This document shows, in pieces, positions 16,293 through 24,275 of a DNA stretch of 39,308 bases; the stretch's first letter is position 1, and each line of letters begins with the position of its first letter. Origin of the DNA: Rhodospirillaceae bacterium (GTDB taxonomy: Bacteria; Pseudomonadota; Alphaproteobacteria; SMXQ01). A program made the translations under genes and the position numbers. The notes beneath the pieces are model-generated. The model was not told the DNA's origin. It made no database searches and saw nothing but the letters and a program-made list of their open reading frames with translations. The stretch lies in contig CANJIM010000028.1 of NCBI GenBank assembly GCA_947474495.1, positions 1 through 39,308 of the forward strand. The letters run 5' to 3'.

Positions 16293-17690
16293 TCACGAAC
16301 GGCGCTTTTTCGCGCGCTTGGCCGTCTTGGTTTTTTTTGGGGTGGTTTTTTTCTTTGCCGACGTCTTCGCGGGCGGTTTGCCTTTGGCCGATAGCTTTTT
16401 TGCGACGCTTTTACGCGCCGCTTTCCGACGAGGGACCGGTTGCAGGCCGTCGAGCCAGTCGGCGAGCGGAGTCCAACTCTGCGCCTTGGCCTGGCGGCCA
16501 ACGATCATCGCCACATGGCCGCTGGGGACCCGGAGCGCCGTGGCGCGCGGCAAGGCCTCCGCCAGCGCCAGCGACGAGGCCGGCGGCACGATGCGGTCAT
16601 GCTGCGGTAACAGCAAAAGCACCGGCTTGTCGCAACGCTCCGGCGTGATCGTCTCGCCCGCCACCTGCCACAGCCCGCGCGCCGGCGCATTCTGGCCATA
16701 CCAGCCGACGAGGCATTCGGCCGCGACCTTGGCGGCGAGTGGCACGCCGTCGTTCACCCAATCCTCGATGGCGACGAACAGTTCGCCCTCTTCACCATCG
16801 GCCTGCGCGGCGCCAAAGGCGCGATATTTGCGTCCCACCAGCAAGGGATCGAGGCTGGCGAACATCGCCTGCAATAGATCGACGGGAAACTCCGGCAAGG
16901 CCGTGAAGGCCGCCATGAGCGAGGTTGCCGACGCAGCGTCGAGCGGCGCTTTGATCGGCCCCTCAAGCTGGAAATCCCACGGCGTCGCCAGCAAGGCGAG
17001 CGCCGTCACGTCGGCGCTGCGCAGTTGCGCCAGCGCCAGCGCGAGATTGCCGCCCATGCAATAGCCGAGCAGCGGCAGCGGCCCGCCGGCCGCTTGCTTT
17101 GCCGCATCGAGGGCGCCGCCAAGACGGCCCGCGATGTAATCGGTGAGATCGAAGCCTCGTTCGGCTTCGCCTGGCGCGCCCCAATCGACCAACAGCGGCC
17201 GATGCCCGCGCGATGCCAGATAGCGCAGCAAGCTGGTTTGGGCCGTGAGATCGAGCACCTGGGCGCGATTGACCAGCGACGGAATCACCAGAACCGGCGT
17301 TCCGCCCTTGGCCTTGCCGAACCCATAATCGAGCAGGCGCGTCGTGCCGTCGCGCCACAACACCGGCGGCTCGCGCAAGGTGCGGCGATAAGGATGGTTG
17401 CGATAGGCGCTAACGCCGGCGGCAAAATCGAGAAAGCGCTGCTCGCCGATCCGATCGACTGCTGCGTTGAGGTCTTCAGCCTTTGTCGCGGCGAGATCGC
17501 GCTGCAGCTCCGCCGCGGCGTCCGCGAGCGGCGCCGGCCAAGGGAACTGGCCGGCGGCGATCAGCGGCAGCGCGCTGCGCAGGCTCGTCCACGTCGCGCC
17601 CGCGCTTGCCAGATGCAGCGCCAGCGGACGCGGCCCCGTGCGCGGCGACGGTAGAACTTTGGAAGCCTGAACTTTGCGGCGGGACGCCAT
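16293..17690 (-). CDS. PhaC-like alpha/beta hydrolase with histone-like basic C-terminal tail
   Basis: A 465-residue protein resembling the polyhydroxyalkanoate synthase family. The lipase-box-like GYCMGGNLALA puts a cysteine (Cys211) at the nucleophile position, as in PHA synthases, with Asp365 in LPQHDRIVPP and His392 in VPSGHVAMIVG; the Cys-to-His spacing is close to that of class I PhaC. VDWGAPGEAERGFDLTDYI also matches the synthase family. It is shorter than class I synthases (about 590) and may be a synthase, depolymerase-like enzyme or granule protein. Residues 421-465 are a lysine/arginine-rich tail with 22 basic residues in 45, like those of DNA-binding granule proteins. It lies between phaA and phaR. 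The start at 17690 lacks a good ribosome site (AAAGG is 14 bases away) and overlaps another frame. Confidence 0.75.
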   Translation of the reverse strand: MASRRKVQASKVLPSPRTGPRPLALHLASAGATWTSLRSALPLIAAGQFPWPAPLADAAAELQRDLAATKAEDLNAAVDRIGEQRFLDFAAGVSAYRNHPYRRTLREPPVLWRDGTTRLLDYGFGKAKGGTPVLVIPSLVNRAQVLDLTAQTSLLRYLASRGHRPLLVDWGAPGEAERGFDLTDYIAGRLGGALDAAKQAAGGPLPLLGYCMGGNLALALAQLRSADVTALALLATPWDFQLEGPIKAPLDAASATSLMAAFTALPEFPVDLLQAMFASLDPLLVGRKYRAFGAAQADGEEGELFVAIEDWVNDGVPLAAKVAAECLVGWYGQNAPARGLWQVAGETITPERCDKPVLLLLPQHDRIVPPASSLALAEALPRATALRVPSGHVAMIVGRQAKAQSWTPLADWLDGLQPVPRRKAARKSVAKKLSAKGKPPAKTSAKKKTTPKKTKTAKRAKKRRS

Positions 17691-17937
17691 GAAAGACCGA
17701 TGAACCTTTAACGGAAGCCGGCGAGAGCGCCGTCAGACTATGGCCGGCGGCGGCGATGAACCAGAGCTTCAACGCCTCGAAGGCCGCCCCCGGCGCCACG
17801 CCGGCGAGGTCCGCCGGCGGCAGGGGCCCCGTGGCAGCGGCCTGACCCGCATAGCGTTCCCACAGCTCATAGAGAGCCTTCGCAAATGCGTCGGAATCAC
17901 CGCGTAACCCTTGTTTTCCGCCCCGATCGCCGCTCAT
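17476..17937 (-). CDS. Hypothetical protein overlapping the PhaC-like start (possible frameshifted N-terminus)
   Basis: A 153-residue frame starting with ATG at 17937. Residues 1 to about 83 look genuinely coding (DAFAKALYELWERYAGQ, then GAAFEALKLWFIAAAGHSL), with amphipathic helices. The remainder, which lies in another frame inside the PhaC-like gene, is Arg/Ala-rich and looks like noise. The 215-base overlap is too long for normal adjacent genes. Either a short protein has lost its proper stop, or a single-base change between about 17690 and 17720 separated this N-terminal piece from the PhaC-like protein. I recognise no family. The start lies 174 bases from the divergent phaR start. Confidence 0.4.
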   Translation of the reverse strand: MSGDRGGKQGLRGDSDAFAKALYELWERYAGQAAATGPLPPADLAGVAPGAAFEALKLWFIAAAGHSLTALSPASVKGSSVFHGVPPQSSGFQSSTVAAHGAASAGAASGKRGRDVDEPAQRAAADRRRPVPLAGAARGRRGGAAARSRRDKG

Positions 17938-17955
17938 TGTCCAAGTTTAACAGTG

Positions 17956-18043
17956 GGTCAACGGCTTCGCTAGGGCGTTACCGCGTTGCAGCGAAGACTT
18001 GCGCGCCGCAGCATTTTCGCGCCATCTTGGGGGCCAGTTGACC
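17956..18043. repeat. Inverted GGTCAAC / GTTGACC pair in the phaR upstream region
   Basis: GGTCAAC at 17956-17962 and its reverse complement GTTGACC at 18037-18043 lie in the 174-base divergent gap between the 153-residue frame and phaR. The same gap holds several TGC/GCA-rich words (GTTGCAGC, GCCGCAGC) of the sort reported for PhaR binding. No convincing -10 pairs with TTGACC here. Function is inference only. Confidence 0.3.
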
Positions 18044-18111
18044 GGGGAAGCGTCCATTTAGAGCCGCAGGGCCGGTCGGGAAACTTCACGCCAGCGCCCG
18101 AGGACGATCCC

Positions 18112-18705
18112 ATGACCGACACGCCCGGCACGGACAGCCCCGTCATCACTATCAAGAAGTACGCCAACCGCCGCCTCTACAACACGGCGACGTCGAGCTA
18201 CGTCACGCTCGAGCATCTGGCGCAAATGGTGAAGGAGGGCGTCGACTTCGTCGTGCTCGACGCCAAGACGAACGAAGACCTCACCCGCCAGGTCCTGACC
18301 CAGATCATCATCGAGGAAGAGGCCAAGGGCGAGAACCTGTTGCCGATCAACTTCCTGCGCCAGATGATCGGCTTCTACGGCCACGGCATGCAGGGCCTCG
18401 TGCCGCGCTACCTCGATCTCAGCATGGAATCCTTCTCGCGCAACCAGCAGCAGATCCGCAGCTACATGGAAGAGACCTTCACCGGGCTTTTCCCGTTCGG
18501 CGATAAGATCAGCGAGATGGGCAAACGCAACATGGCGATGTTCGAAGACGCCATGAAAATGTTCTCGCCCTTTCCCGGCGCACCACGCGGCGCCGGCGCG
18601 GAGCAGCCCGCCGCCGAAGGCGAGTCGGCGGAAATCCGCGACCTCAAGGCCAAGCTCGATACGCTGCAAAGCCAGCTCGACCAACTGCTGCGCGCCAAGA
18701 AATAA
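18112..18705 (+). CDS. phaR: Polyhydroxyalkanoate synthesis repressor PhaR
   Basis: A 197-residue regulator that binds DNA and nascent PHB and represses phasin and its own gene in characterised species. The N-terminal domain VITIKKYANRRLYNTATSSYVTLEHLAQMVKEG (residues about 11-45) and VVLDAKTNEDLTRQVLTQIIIEEE are diagnostic of the PHB/PHA accumulation regulator family. The C-terminal part has a coiled-coil-like stretch ending IRDLKAKLDTLQSQLDQLL. The ATG at 18112 follows GAGGA with seven bases of spacing; the frame is open upstream to 17986 but is not family-like. Convergent with the histidine kinase gene. Confidence 0.94.
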   Translation: MTDTPGTDSPVITIKKYANRRLYNTATSSYVTLEHLAQMVKEGVDFVVLDAKTNEDLTRQVLTQIIIEEEAKGENLLPINFLRQMIGFYGHGMQGLVPRYLDLSMESFSRNQQQIRSYMEETFTGLFPFGDKISEMGKRNMAMFEDAMKMFSPFPGAPRGAGAEQPAAEGESAEIRDLKAKLDTLQSQLDQLLRAKK

Positions 18706-18726
18706 ACTCTCGCCGTTAGGTTGGCC

Positions 18727-20684
18727 TCAGGCGCGCAGGCGCGTGCTTGTGCCATCATCTTCAAGATCGGACGAGAGCTTGTCTTCCGGCGCAAAGGTCT
18801 CGTACAAGCGGGCCGCCGGAAAGCGCATGGTGACGACCGTGCCGACGTCGGGCTCGCTGGCGATCTCAAGCCGGCCACCGTGCAATTCCATCAAATGCTT
18901 CGTGAGCGGTAGGCCGAGGCCGGTGCCGTCGTATTTGCGGCTGAGACGGTTGTCGATTTGTCGGAACGGCTCGAGCGCGAGCAAAATCTCTTCGGCGCTC
19001 ATGCCGATGCCGCTGTCCTCGACGACGAAGAGCAGGTCGCCCCGACCGTCTCCCTCGCCAACATCCATCGAGGCCGTGAGGGCGACCCGCCCGCCTCGGT
19101 GAACTTGAAGGCATTGGCCAGGATATTGATGAGAATTTGACGCACGCGGCGCTTGTCGCCGTAGAGGTAGGGCAGATCGGCGGGCACCGAGATGTCGAGC
19201 ACGGCTTTTCCCGCGCCTTGGCCACCGACCATGGGCAGACTGTCGGCGGCGATGTCGGCCGGACGAATGTAGTCTTCCAGCAGCGTCATCTTGCCGCTCT
19301 CGGCCTTCGATAGATCGAGAATGTCGTTGATCAAGCTGAGCAAATGCTTGCCGCTCGCCTCGATATGCCGGGAGTAGTCGAGCACGCGGGGTCCCGCGTC
19401 GGCACCCAGCGCACCCGAACCGATCACTTCGGAAAAGCCGATGATGGCGTTCAGCGGAGTACGCAGCTCATGGCTCATGGCTGCGTAGAAGGCCGACTTC
19501 GAGCGATTGGCCCGGTCTGCGCTATCCTTGGCGGTGACCAGTTCGTCGAGCACGCGCTTGCGCTCGGTGGTGTCGCGCAAATTGGCGACGATGCCGCCGA
19601 TACCCGGCTCGTCCTGCAAATTGCAGCAGATGATCTCGAACGTAAGCCATCGTCCGTCGGCGTGGCGCAGTTGGATTTCCGCCGTCATGTTGACGCCCTG
19701 TTCGGTCTGCACGCGCGCGAGAAAATCATAAAACGGACCGAGCTCCGCCGGCGACATGAGCTCGTCGAGCCGGCGGCCCGTAAGCCAAGTCGGCGCGAAA
19801 CCGAGGATGCGTTTGACCGACTCGCTGCAATAGGTGAATTGCGCGCGTGCATCGATAATGGCGATGACGTCGGAACTGTTGCGGACCAATGAACGGTAGC
19901 GGCGATTATTGATCTCGAGTTGGCGTGCCGCCTGCGCGCTGGTCATGGATAGACGGCGATCGGCAATGACCGAGAGCAAGCCGAACATCAAGAGGAAGAA
20001 CGTCGTGCCGGCGATGCCGATGGCGATGATCTGCGGCGAGAGGCTCATGCTGCTGGCGAACAGCGGCGTCAGTAGCGCCGGGCGATACTGCGCGGCAGCC
20101 ATACCGACAAAATGCATGCCGGTCACGGCAGCGGCCATAACCGCGGCGCTCATCAGCTTTTGCCAGTAGGCGGTGACATTGAAAGCCAGCCATAGCGCCA
20201 CCGTGGCCGCGACGATTGCGATGACGATCGACAGCGAGAATAGCGTCCAGTCATAACGGATGACCGCGTCCATCCGCATCGCCATCATGCCGAGATAATG
20301 CATGGCGGCGATGCCGCCACCCATGAACAAGCCACCGATCAGCAGACGCGGGCGCGTCAAGGCGCCGGCACTGGCGATGGCGAATCCCGCGCCGGTGACA
20401 AGAATGGCGACCAGGAGCGAAGCGATGGTCAGGTCTGCCTCGTAGCGGACGGGCAGTTCCATCTTGAAGGCCATCATGGCAACGAAATGCATCGCCCAAA
20501 TACCGCCGCCCATGGCCGCCGCGGCCAGCGCCAGCCACCACAAGCGCGCACGGCCGCGCGCTTCGCGCAAACGGCTGACGACGTCGAGCGAGACGAACGA
20601 CGCGAACGCCGCAATCGCCACCACCAGGACGACGAGGGCCGGATCGTGATGTCCGCTCAGATGTATATAGGCATAGGGCAGAAT
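18727..20684 (-). pseudogene. MHYT-PAS sensor histidine kinase, frameshifted in the ATPase domain
   Basis: Membrane sensor kinase of about 650 residues if repaired. The N-terminus has the MHYT integral-membrane sensor with three signature motifs, MHFVAMMA, MHYLGMMA and MHFVGMAA, spread over about seven helices. Then come a PAS domain (RNSSDVIAIIDARAQFTYCSE), the H-box SAFYAAMSHELRTPLNAIIGF, and the N-box LINILANAFKFTEAGG. Here, around 19084-19097, the frame is lost: the G1 and G2 motifs (VVEDSGIGMS, DGTGLGLPLTKHLMELHGG) continue in another frame from 19068 to 18727. Restoring one G in the G-rich stretch rejoins them. The first ordinary start codon, GTG at 20624, would cut the first helix; ATT at 20684 with GGGAG six bases upstream fits the family N-terminus better. 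A base error in the assembly is as likely as a true mutation. Confidence 0.8.
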
Positions 20685-20713
20685 GACTTGCTCCCAGGGC
20701 GACAGGCCGAGTC

Positions 20714-20732
20714 ACAGCCTGCCGCAGGCTGT
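20714..20732 (-). promoter_or_regulatory. Perfect hairpin in the leader of the histidine kinase gene
   Basis: ACAGCCTG and CAGGCTGT form a perfect 8-bp stem with a three-base loop, 30 bases upstream of the proposed kinase start and downstream of its predicted promoter. No T-run follows on either strand, so it is not a simple terminator; an mRNA-stabilising or translation-affecting hairpin, or a dimeric operator, are options. Confidence 0.45.
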
Positions 20733-20782
20733 CGATCAGCCTTTTAATCCTAGGAGCGGTCGATTAACCGTTGCTTAAAGCA

Positions 20783-20811
20783 GTAACAGCCAAAAATTCT
20801 AATCCTGTCAA
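20783..20811 (-). promoter_or_regulatory. Predicted promoter of the MHYT histidine kinase gene
   Basis: On the minus strand TTGACA (20811-20806) is a perfect -35, followed by a 17-base spacer and TGTTAC (20788-20783), a poor but positioned -10. The gap between the aminotransferase stop (20843) and the kinase start is AT-rich compared with its surroundings, which supports a promoter here. Start of transcription would be near 20776. Confidence 0.45.
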
Positions 20812-20842
20812 TGGCTTAGAATGTTTTCGGCCGCGCGGCATC

Positions 20843-22258
20843 TCACGCGACCGCGCGCAAGGCCTCGGCGAGAATGCCGAACAGTTCCGCGATTTGCGCC
20901 TGACTGATGATCAGCGGTGGTGACAGGGCGATGATATCGCCGGTGACGCGGATCAGCAGGCCGCGCTTCTGACATTCGAGGAACACATCGTAGGCGCGTG
21001 CGCCTGGCGCGCCGGGACGCGGCGCCAGCTCGATGCCGGCGACCAGGCCGATATTGCGGATGTCGATGACGTTGGGCAGGCCCTTGAGGGCATGGGCCGC
21101 CTCTTCCCACGGGGCCGAGAGATCGGCGGCGCGCTGGAACAGATTATCGCGCTCGTAGATGTCGAGCGTGGCGAGCGCCGCGGCGCAAGCCAGCGGATGC
21201 GCCGAATAGGTGTAGCCGTGGAATAGCTCGATGGTCGCTTCCGGGCCATTCATGAAAGCGTCATAAATGCCCTTGCGCACCATCACGCCGCCCATCGGCA
21301 CGGCGCCGTTGCTGATGCCCTTGGCCATCGTCATCAGGTCGGGAATGACACCGAAGTAATCGGCGGCGAAGGACGCGCCGAGACGGCCGAAGCCGGTGAT
21401 GACCTCGTCGAAAATGAGCAGGATGCCGTGCTTGTCGCAGATCGCGCGCAGCTTTTCGAGATAGCCCTGCGGCGGCACCAGCACGCCGGTCGAACCGGCC
21501 ATCGGCTCAACGATCACCGCGGCGATGGTCGAAGCATCGTGGAGCGTCACCAGGCCCTCAAGGGCGTCGGCGAGATGCGCGCCCCACGCCGGCTGGCCGC
21601 GCGAGAAAGCATTGTGTTCAAGGTTGTGCGTGTGCGGCAGATGATCGACGCCGTTGAGCATATTGCCGAACTGCTTGCGGTTGCCGACAATGCCGCCGAC
21701 TGAGATGCCGCCGAAGTTGACGCCGTGATAGCCGCGTTCGCGGCCGATGAAGCGCGTGCGGCTGCCTTCGCCGCGCAGCTTGTGATAGGCAAGCGCGATC
21801 TTGAGCGCCGTCTCGACCGACTCGGAGCCGGAGTTGGTGAAGAACACATGATCGAGATCGCCCGGCGCCATGCCGGCGAGGCGGCTCGCCAGCTCGAAGG
21901 CTTTCGGATGGCTCATCTGGAAGGCGGTGGCGTAATCCATCTCATGCGCCTGCAGCGCGATGGCGTCGGCGATCTCGTCGCGGCAATGGCCAGCGTTGAC
22001 GCACCACAAGCCGGCGCTGCCATCGAGCAGCTTGCGACCGTCGGTCATCTCGTAATGCATGTCCTTCGCCTTGGCGATCAGGCGCGGCGCCGCCTTGAAC
22101 TGGCGGTTCGGCGTGAAGGGCACCCAATAGGCTTCGAGATCGTTGCGGGCCGGCGCGCTCTGAGTCGGCGCGCGGACCGTAGATGCCGCGAGAGATTTTT
22201 TCGGCGCCTTGTCCTGTTTTTTGGACGACGCGGGCATGCTGGTCTTACCGCCGGACAT
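20843..22258 (-). CDS. Class III PLP-dependent aminotransferase (omega-amino acid:pyruvate type)
   Basis: A 471-residue aminotransferase of subgroup II/III. The motifs are YWVPFTPNRQFKAAPRL near residue 42 (omega-aminotransferase N-terminus), GLWCVNAGHCRDEIADAI, FFTNSGSESVETALKIALAYH (PLP phosphate), GRERGYHGVNFGG, LLIFDEVITGFGRLG, and the Schiff-base lysine in MTMAKGISNGAVPMGGV. The closest named activity is beta-alanine or omega-amino acid:pyruvate transaminase, but the amine substrate cannot be read from sequence. Residues 1-38 form a Lys/Ser/Ala-rich extension before the fold. The start at 22258 follows GGGAG; a longer frame to 22306 is less likely. It is divergent from the small gene at 22560. 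Confidence 0.88.
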   Translation of the reverse strand: MSGGKTSMPASSKKQDKAPKKSLAASTVRAPTQSAPARNDLEAYWVPFTPNRQFKAAPRLIAKAKDMHYEMTDGRKLLDGSAGLWCVNAGHCRDEIADAIALQAHEMDYATAFQMSHPKAFELASRLAGMAPGDLDHVFFTNSGSESVETALKIALAYHKLRGEGSRTRFIGRERGYHGVNFGGISVGGIVGNRKQFGNMLNGVDHLPHTHNLEHNAFSRGQPAWGAHLADALEGLVTLHDASTIAAVIVEPMAGSTGVLVPPQGYLEKLRAICDKHGILLIFDEVITGFGRLGASFAADYFGVIPDLMTMAKGISNGAVPMGGVMVRKGIYDAFMNGPEATIELFHGYTYSAHPLACAAALATLDIYERDNLFQRAADLSAPWEEAAHALKGLPNVIDIRNIGLVAGIELAPRPGAPGARAYDVFLECQKRGLLIRVTGDIIALSPPLIISQAQIAELFGILAEALRAVA

Positions 22259-22306
22259 CTCTCGGCTCTCCCTTTGAACTTCAAGGCGATGAGTATCGCT
22301 GAACAT

Positions 22307-22559
22307 TACACCCGCCCCGCCAGCGTCGCACCCGGTCGCTGCGAAACGTTCGCGTCGCAGGGCAAAATACCGTCTCCCCTTGGCGAATCAGCGCAATCGG
22401 CGCTCTATTGGTTAATTTTTCAAACCGGCTTATGCCTTTTAACCTATTGGATATGTTACATAATTTCAGTTGATTCCCAACCCAGGCGGGGATAAAAAGG
22501 CTCAAAAAGAACATAAAATTTTAGCTAAAAGCGATCAGGACGAGACACAAGGCTTCTCT
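22307..22559. other. AT-rich intergenic region with dyad and direct repeat
   Basis: This 250-base gap separates the aminotransferase from the glycan cluster. From about 22400 to 22545 it is markedly AT-rich compared with the rest of the window. It holds a direct repeat CTATTGG (22405-22411 and 22444-22450) and the perfect dyad TATGT-T-ACATA (22452-22462). These could be regulator sites and promoters for the genes on both sides, but no clear -35/-10 pair stands out. No gene is supported here. Confidence 0.4.
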
Positions 22560-22931
22560 GTGCAGATTGGGTCATCAGCCATAATCCCTTACGGGATGCT
22601 GTCGGGTTCGGCGTCGATGCAGCCGAATGCCGCCGACCGCGCCAAGCCGGTCATGCCGGTGACGCCGCTGGTGCGCGACGACCAGCGCGCCAATGCCTGG
22701 ATCGACGCCTCCTGGACGGAAGCGCCCGCCCGACCGGCACGCATCGATCCCTATGGCGGCGAAACCGAGACCGCCACCCCGGCCTTCGTGGCGCAACGCT
22801 TCGCTCAAGAAGAGATGCCCGACGCCGCCCCCGCCTCGCTCTACCAGCGCGGCACCCAGGCCTATCAGGCGGCGCAAACCGCCGGCATGCAATTCCAGCG
22901 CGGCGACCTCGGCCTCGACCTCGTCGCCTGA
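22560..22931 (+). CDS. Small hypothetical protein preceding the glycan cluster
   Basis: A protein of 123 residues if translation starts at GTG 22560 (AAGG seven bases upstream), or 111 from ATG 22596. The frame extends further to 22470 but that part is AT-rich leader. It is rich in Ala, Pro, Gln and Asp, with no membrane segment or signal peptide, and ends with ATPAFVAQRFAQEEMPD and then a helical YQRGTQAYQAAQTAG segment. The arrangement AQ.FAQE followed by Y....A..TAG resembles short conserved alphaproteobacterial proteins of unknown function, but I cannot name one. It is transcribed toward the glycosyltransferase gene 131 bases downstream and could share its promoter. Confidence 0.6.
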   Translation: MQIGSSAIIPYGMLSGSASMQPNAADRAKPVMPVTPLVRDDQRANAWIDASWTEAPARPARIDPYGGETETATPAFVAQRFAQEEMPDAAPASLYQRGTQAYQAAQTAGMQFQRGDLGLDLVA

Positions 22932-23062
22932 ACGCACCCGCAGGGCCGGCCAAGAGCCGCGCCGCCTTGCAAAAACCCTTCCCGGACAGTAAGTTAGATA
23001 ATACGTCAACAACGGCGCCGACGCTGGGTCCTGCGTCGCCGAAGCCATATTCGTGGGCTACG

Positions 23063-24274
23063 ATGGACGCCGACGCGCGTGATCTTCCTCCTCTGAAAAT
23101 TCTCCATGTCATCACCGGGCTTTTCACCGGCGGGGCGGAGATGATGCTCGCCAAACTGCTGGCCCATTTGCCGGCCAATCAAACACGCCATACCGTCGTT
23201 TCGCTGACCGGCAGTGGCCCGTTGGCCGCGCGCATCGCTGGTCTTGGCATTCCGGTGATCACCCTCGGCATGAACAAAGGTAGATTGGCGAAAGGTCCCG
23301 CGCTGATCGCCGGCTTCCTTCGCCTGCGCCGCTTGATCCGCCAGGAGCAACCCGACATCGTGCAGGCCTGGATGTATCACGCCAATCTCTTTGCCGGCTT
23401 GGCCGCTGCCGGGGCGCCCGGCGCGCCCCCGGTCATCTGGGGCATCCGCCAGAGCGATCTCGATCCCAAGATCAGCAAGCCCTCCACCATTCGCATCGCC
23501 AAGCTCGGCGGTCGCCTATCGCGCGCCTTGAGCAACAAGATCCTTTGCTGCTCGGACGTCGCTCGCGTCGTGCATGAGCGCATCGGCTACGACCCGGCAC
23601 GCATGGTCGTCATCCCCAACGGTTTCGATCTGAACGAATTCAAGCCCGATGCCGAAGCGCGGGCGCGACTGCGCCGCGAGATCGCCGTCCCCGATGACGC
23701 GCCGCTGATCGGTCTCATCGCGCGCTTCGACGCCCAAAAGGATCACCGCAATTTTCTCGCTGCTGCCGGCCAAGTGCGCAAGGCTCTGCCAAACGCGCAT
23801 ATTCTGCTGTGCGGCAGTGGCGCCGACGCCGGCAACCGCGAGATTGCCGGCTGGATCGACGACTTCAACATTGGCGCCAACTACCGCCTGCTCGGCGCGC
23901 GCGGCGACATCCCAGCGGTGACGGCGGCGCTCGACGTCGCCGTCTCGTCCTCCGCCTTCGGTGAAGGCTTTCCCAACGTGCTCGGCGAAGCCATGGCGGC
24001 CGGCGTGCCCTGTGTCGCCACCGACGTCGGCGATTCGCGCATGATCGTCGGCGACACCGGCCATGTCGTGCCGCCGCGCGCGCCCGTCGTATTGGCTGAG
24101 GCCATTCTCGCGCTCTTGCGCCTGCCCGCCGCCGAACGCCAAGCCCTCAGCGTGGCGGCGCGCCAACGCATTGCCGACGAATTCGAGATCGGCGTCATCG
24201 CCCAACGCTACCTCGCGCTCTATCGCGACAGCCTGGCTCAGAAGGCTGACACGGCCTTGAAAGCGGCGGCCTAG
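23063..24274 (+). CDS. GT4-family glycosyltransferase
   Basis: A 403-residue GT-B retaining glycosyltransferase, presumably cytosolic and adding a sugar to a lipid-linked glycan. KILHVITGLFTGGAEMMLAKLL near residue 12 is the GT4 N-terminal loop that contacts the acceptor. The C-terminal half has VIPNGFDLNEFKP, IGLIARFDAQKDHRNFL, and the donor-binding ExxFPNVLGE pattern in FGEGFPNVLGEAMAAGVPCVATDVG. The ATG at 23063 has only a weak ribosome site (GTGGG); earlier in-frame starts add low-complexity sequence. A GATAAT element at 22997-23002 could be a -10. The asparagine-synthase gene begins one base after its stop, so these genes form one operon. Confidence 0.88.
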   Translation: MDADARDLPPLKILHVITGLFTGGAEMMLAKLLAHLPANQTRHTVVSLTGSGPLAARIAGLGIPVITLGMNKGRLAKGPALIAGFLRLRRLIRQEQPDIVQAWMYHANLFAGLAAAGAPGAPPVIWGIRQSDLDPKISKPSTIRIAKLGGRLSRALSNKILCCSDVARVVHERIGYDPARMVVIPNGFDLNEFKPDAEARARLRREIAVPDDAPLIGLIARFDAQKDHRNFLAAAGQVRKALPNAHILLCGSGADAGNREIAGWIDDFNIGANYRLLGARGDIPAVTAALDVAVSSSAFGEGFPNVLGEAMAAGVPCVATDVGDSRMIVGDTGHVVPPRAPVVLAEAILALLRLPAAERQALSVAARQRIADEFEIGVIAQRYLALYRDSLAQKADTALKAAA

Positions 24275-24275
24275 C

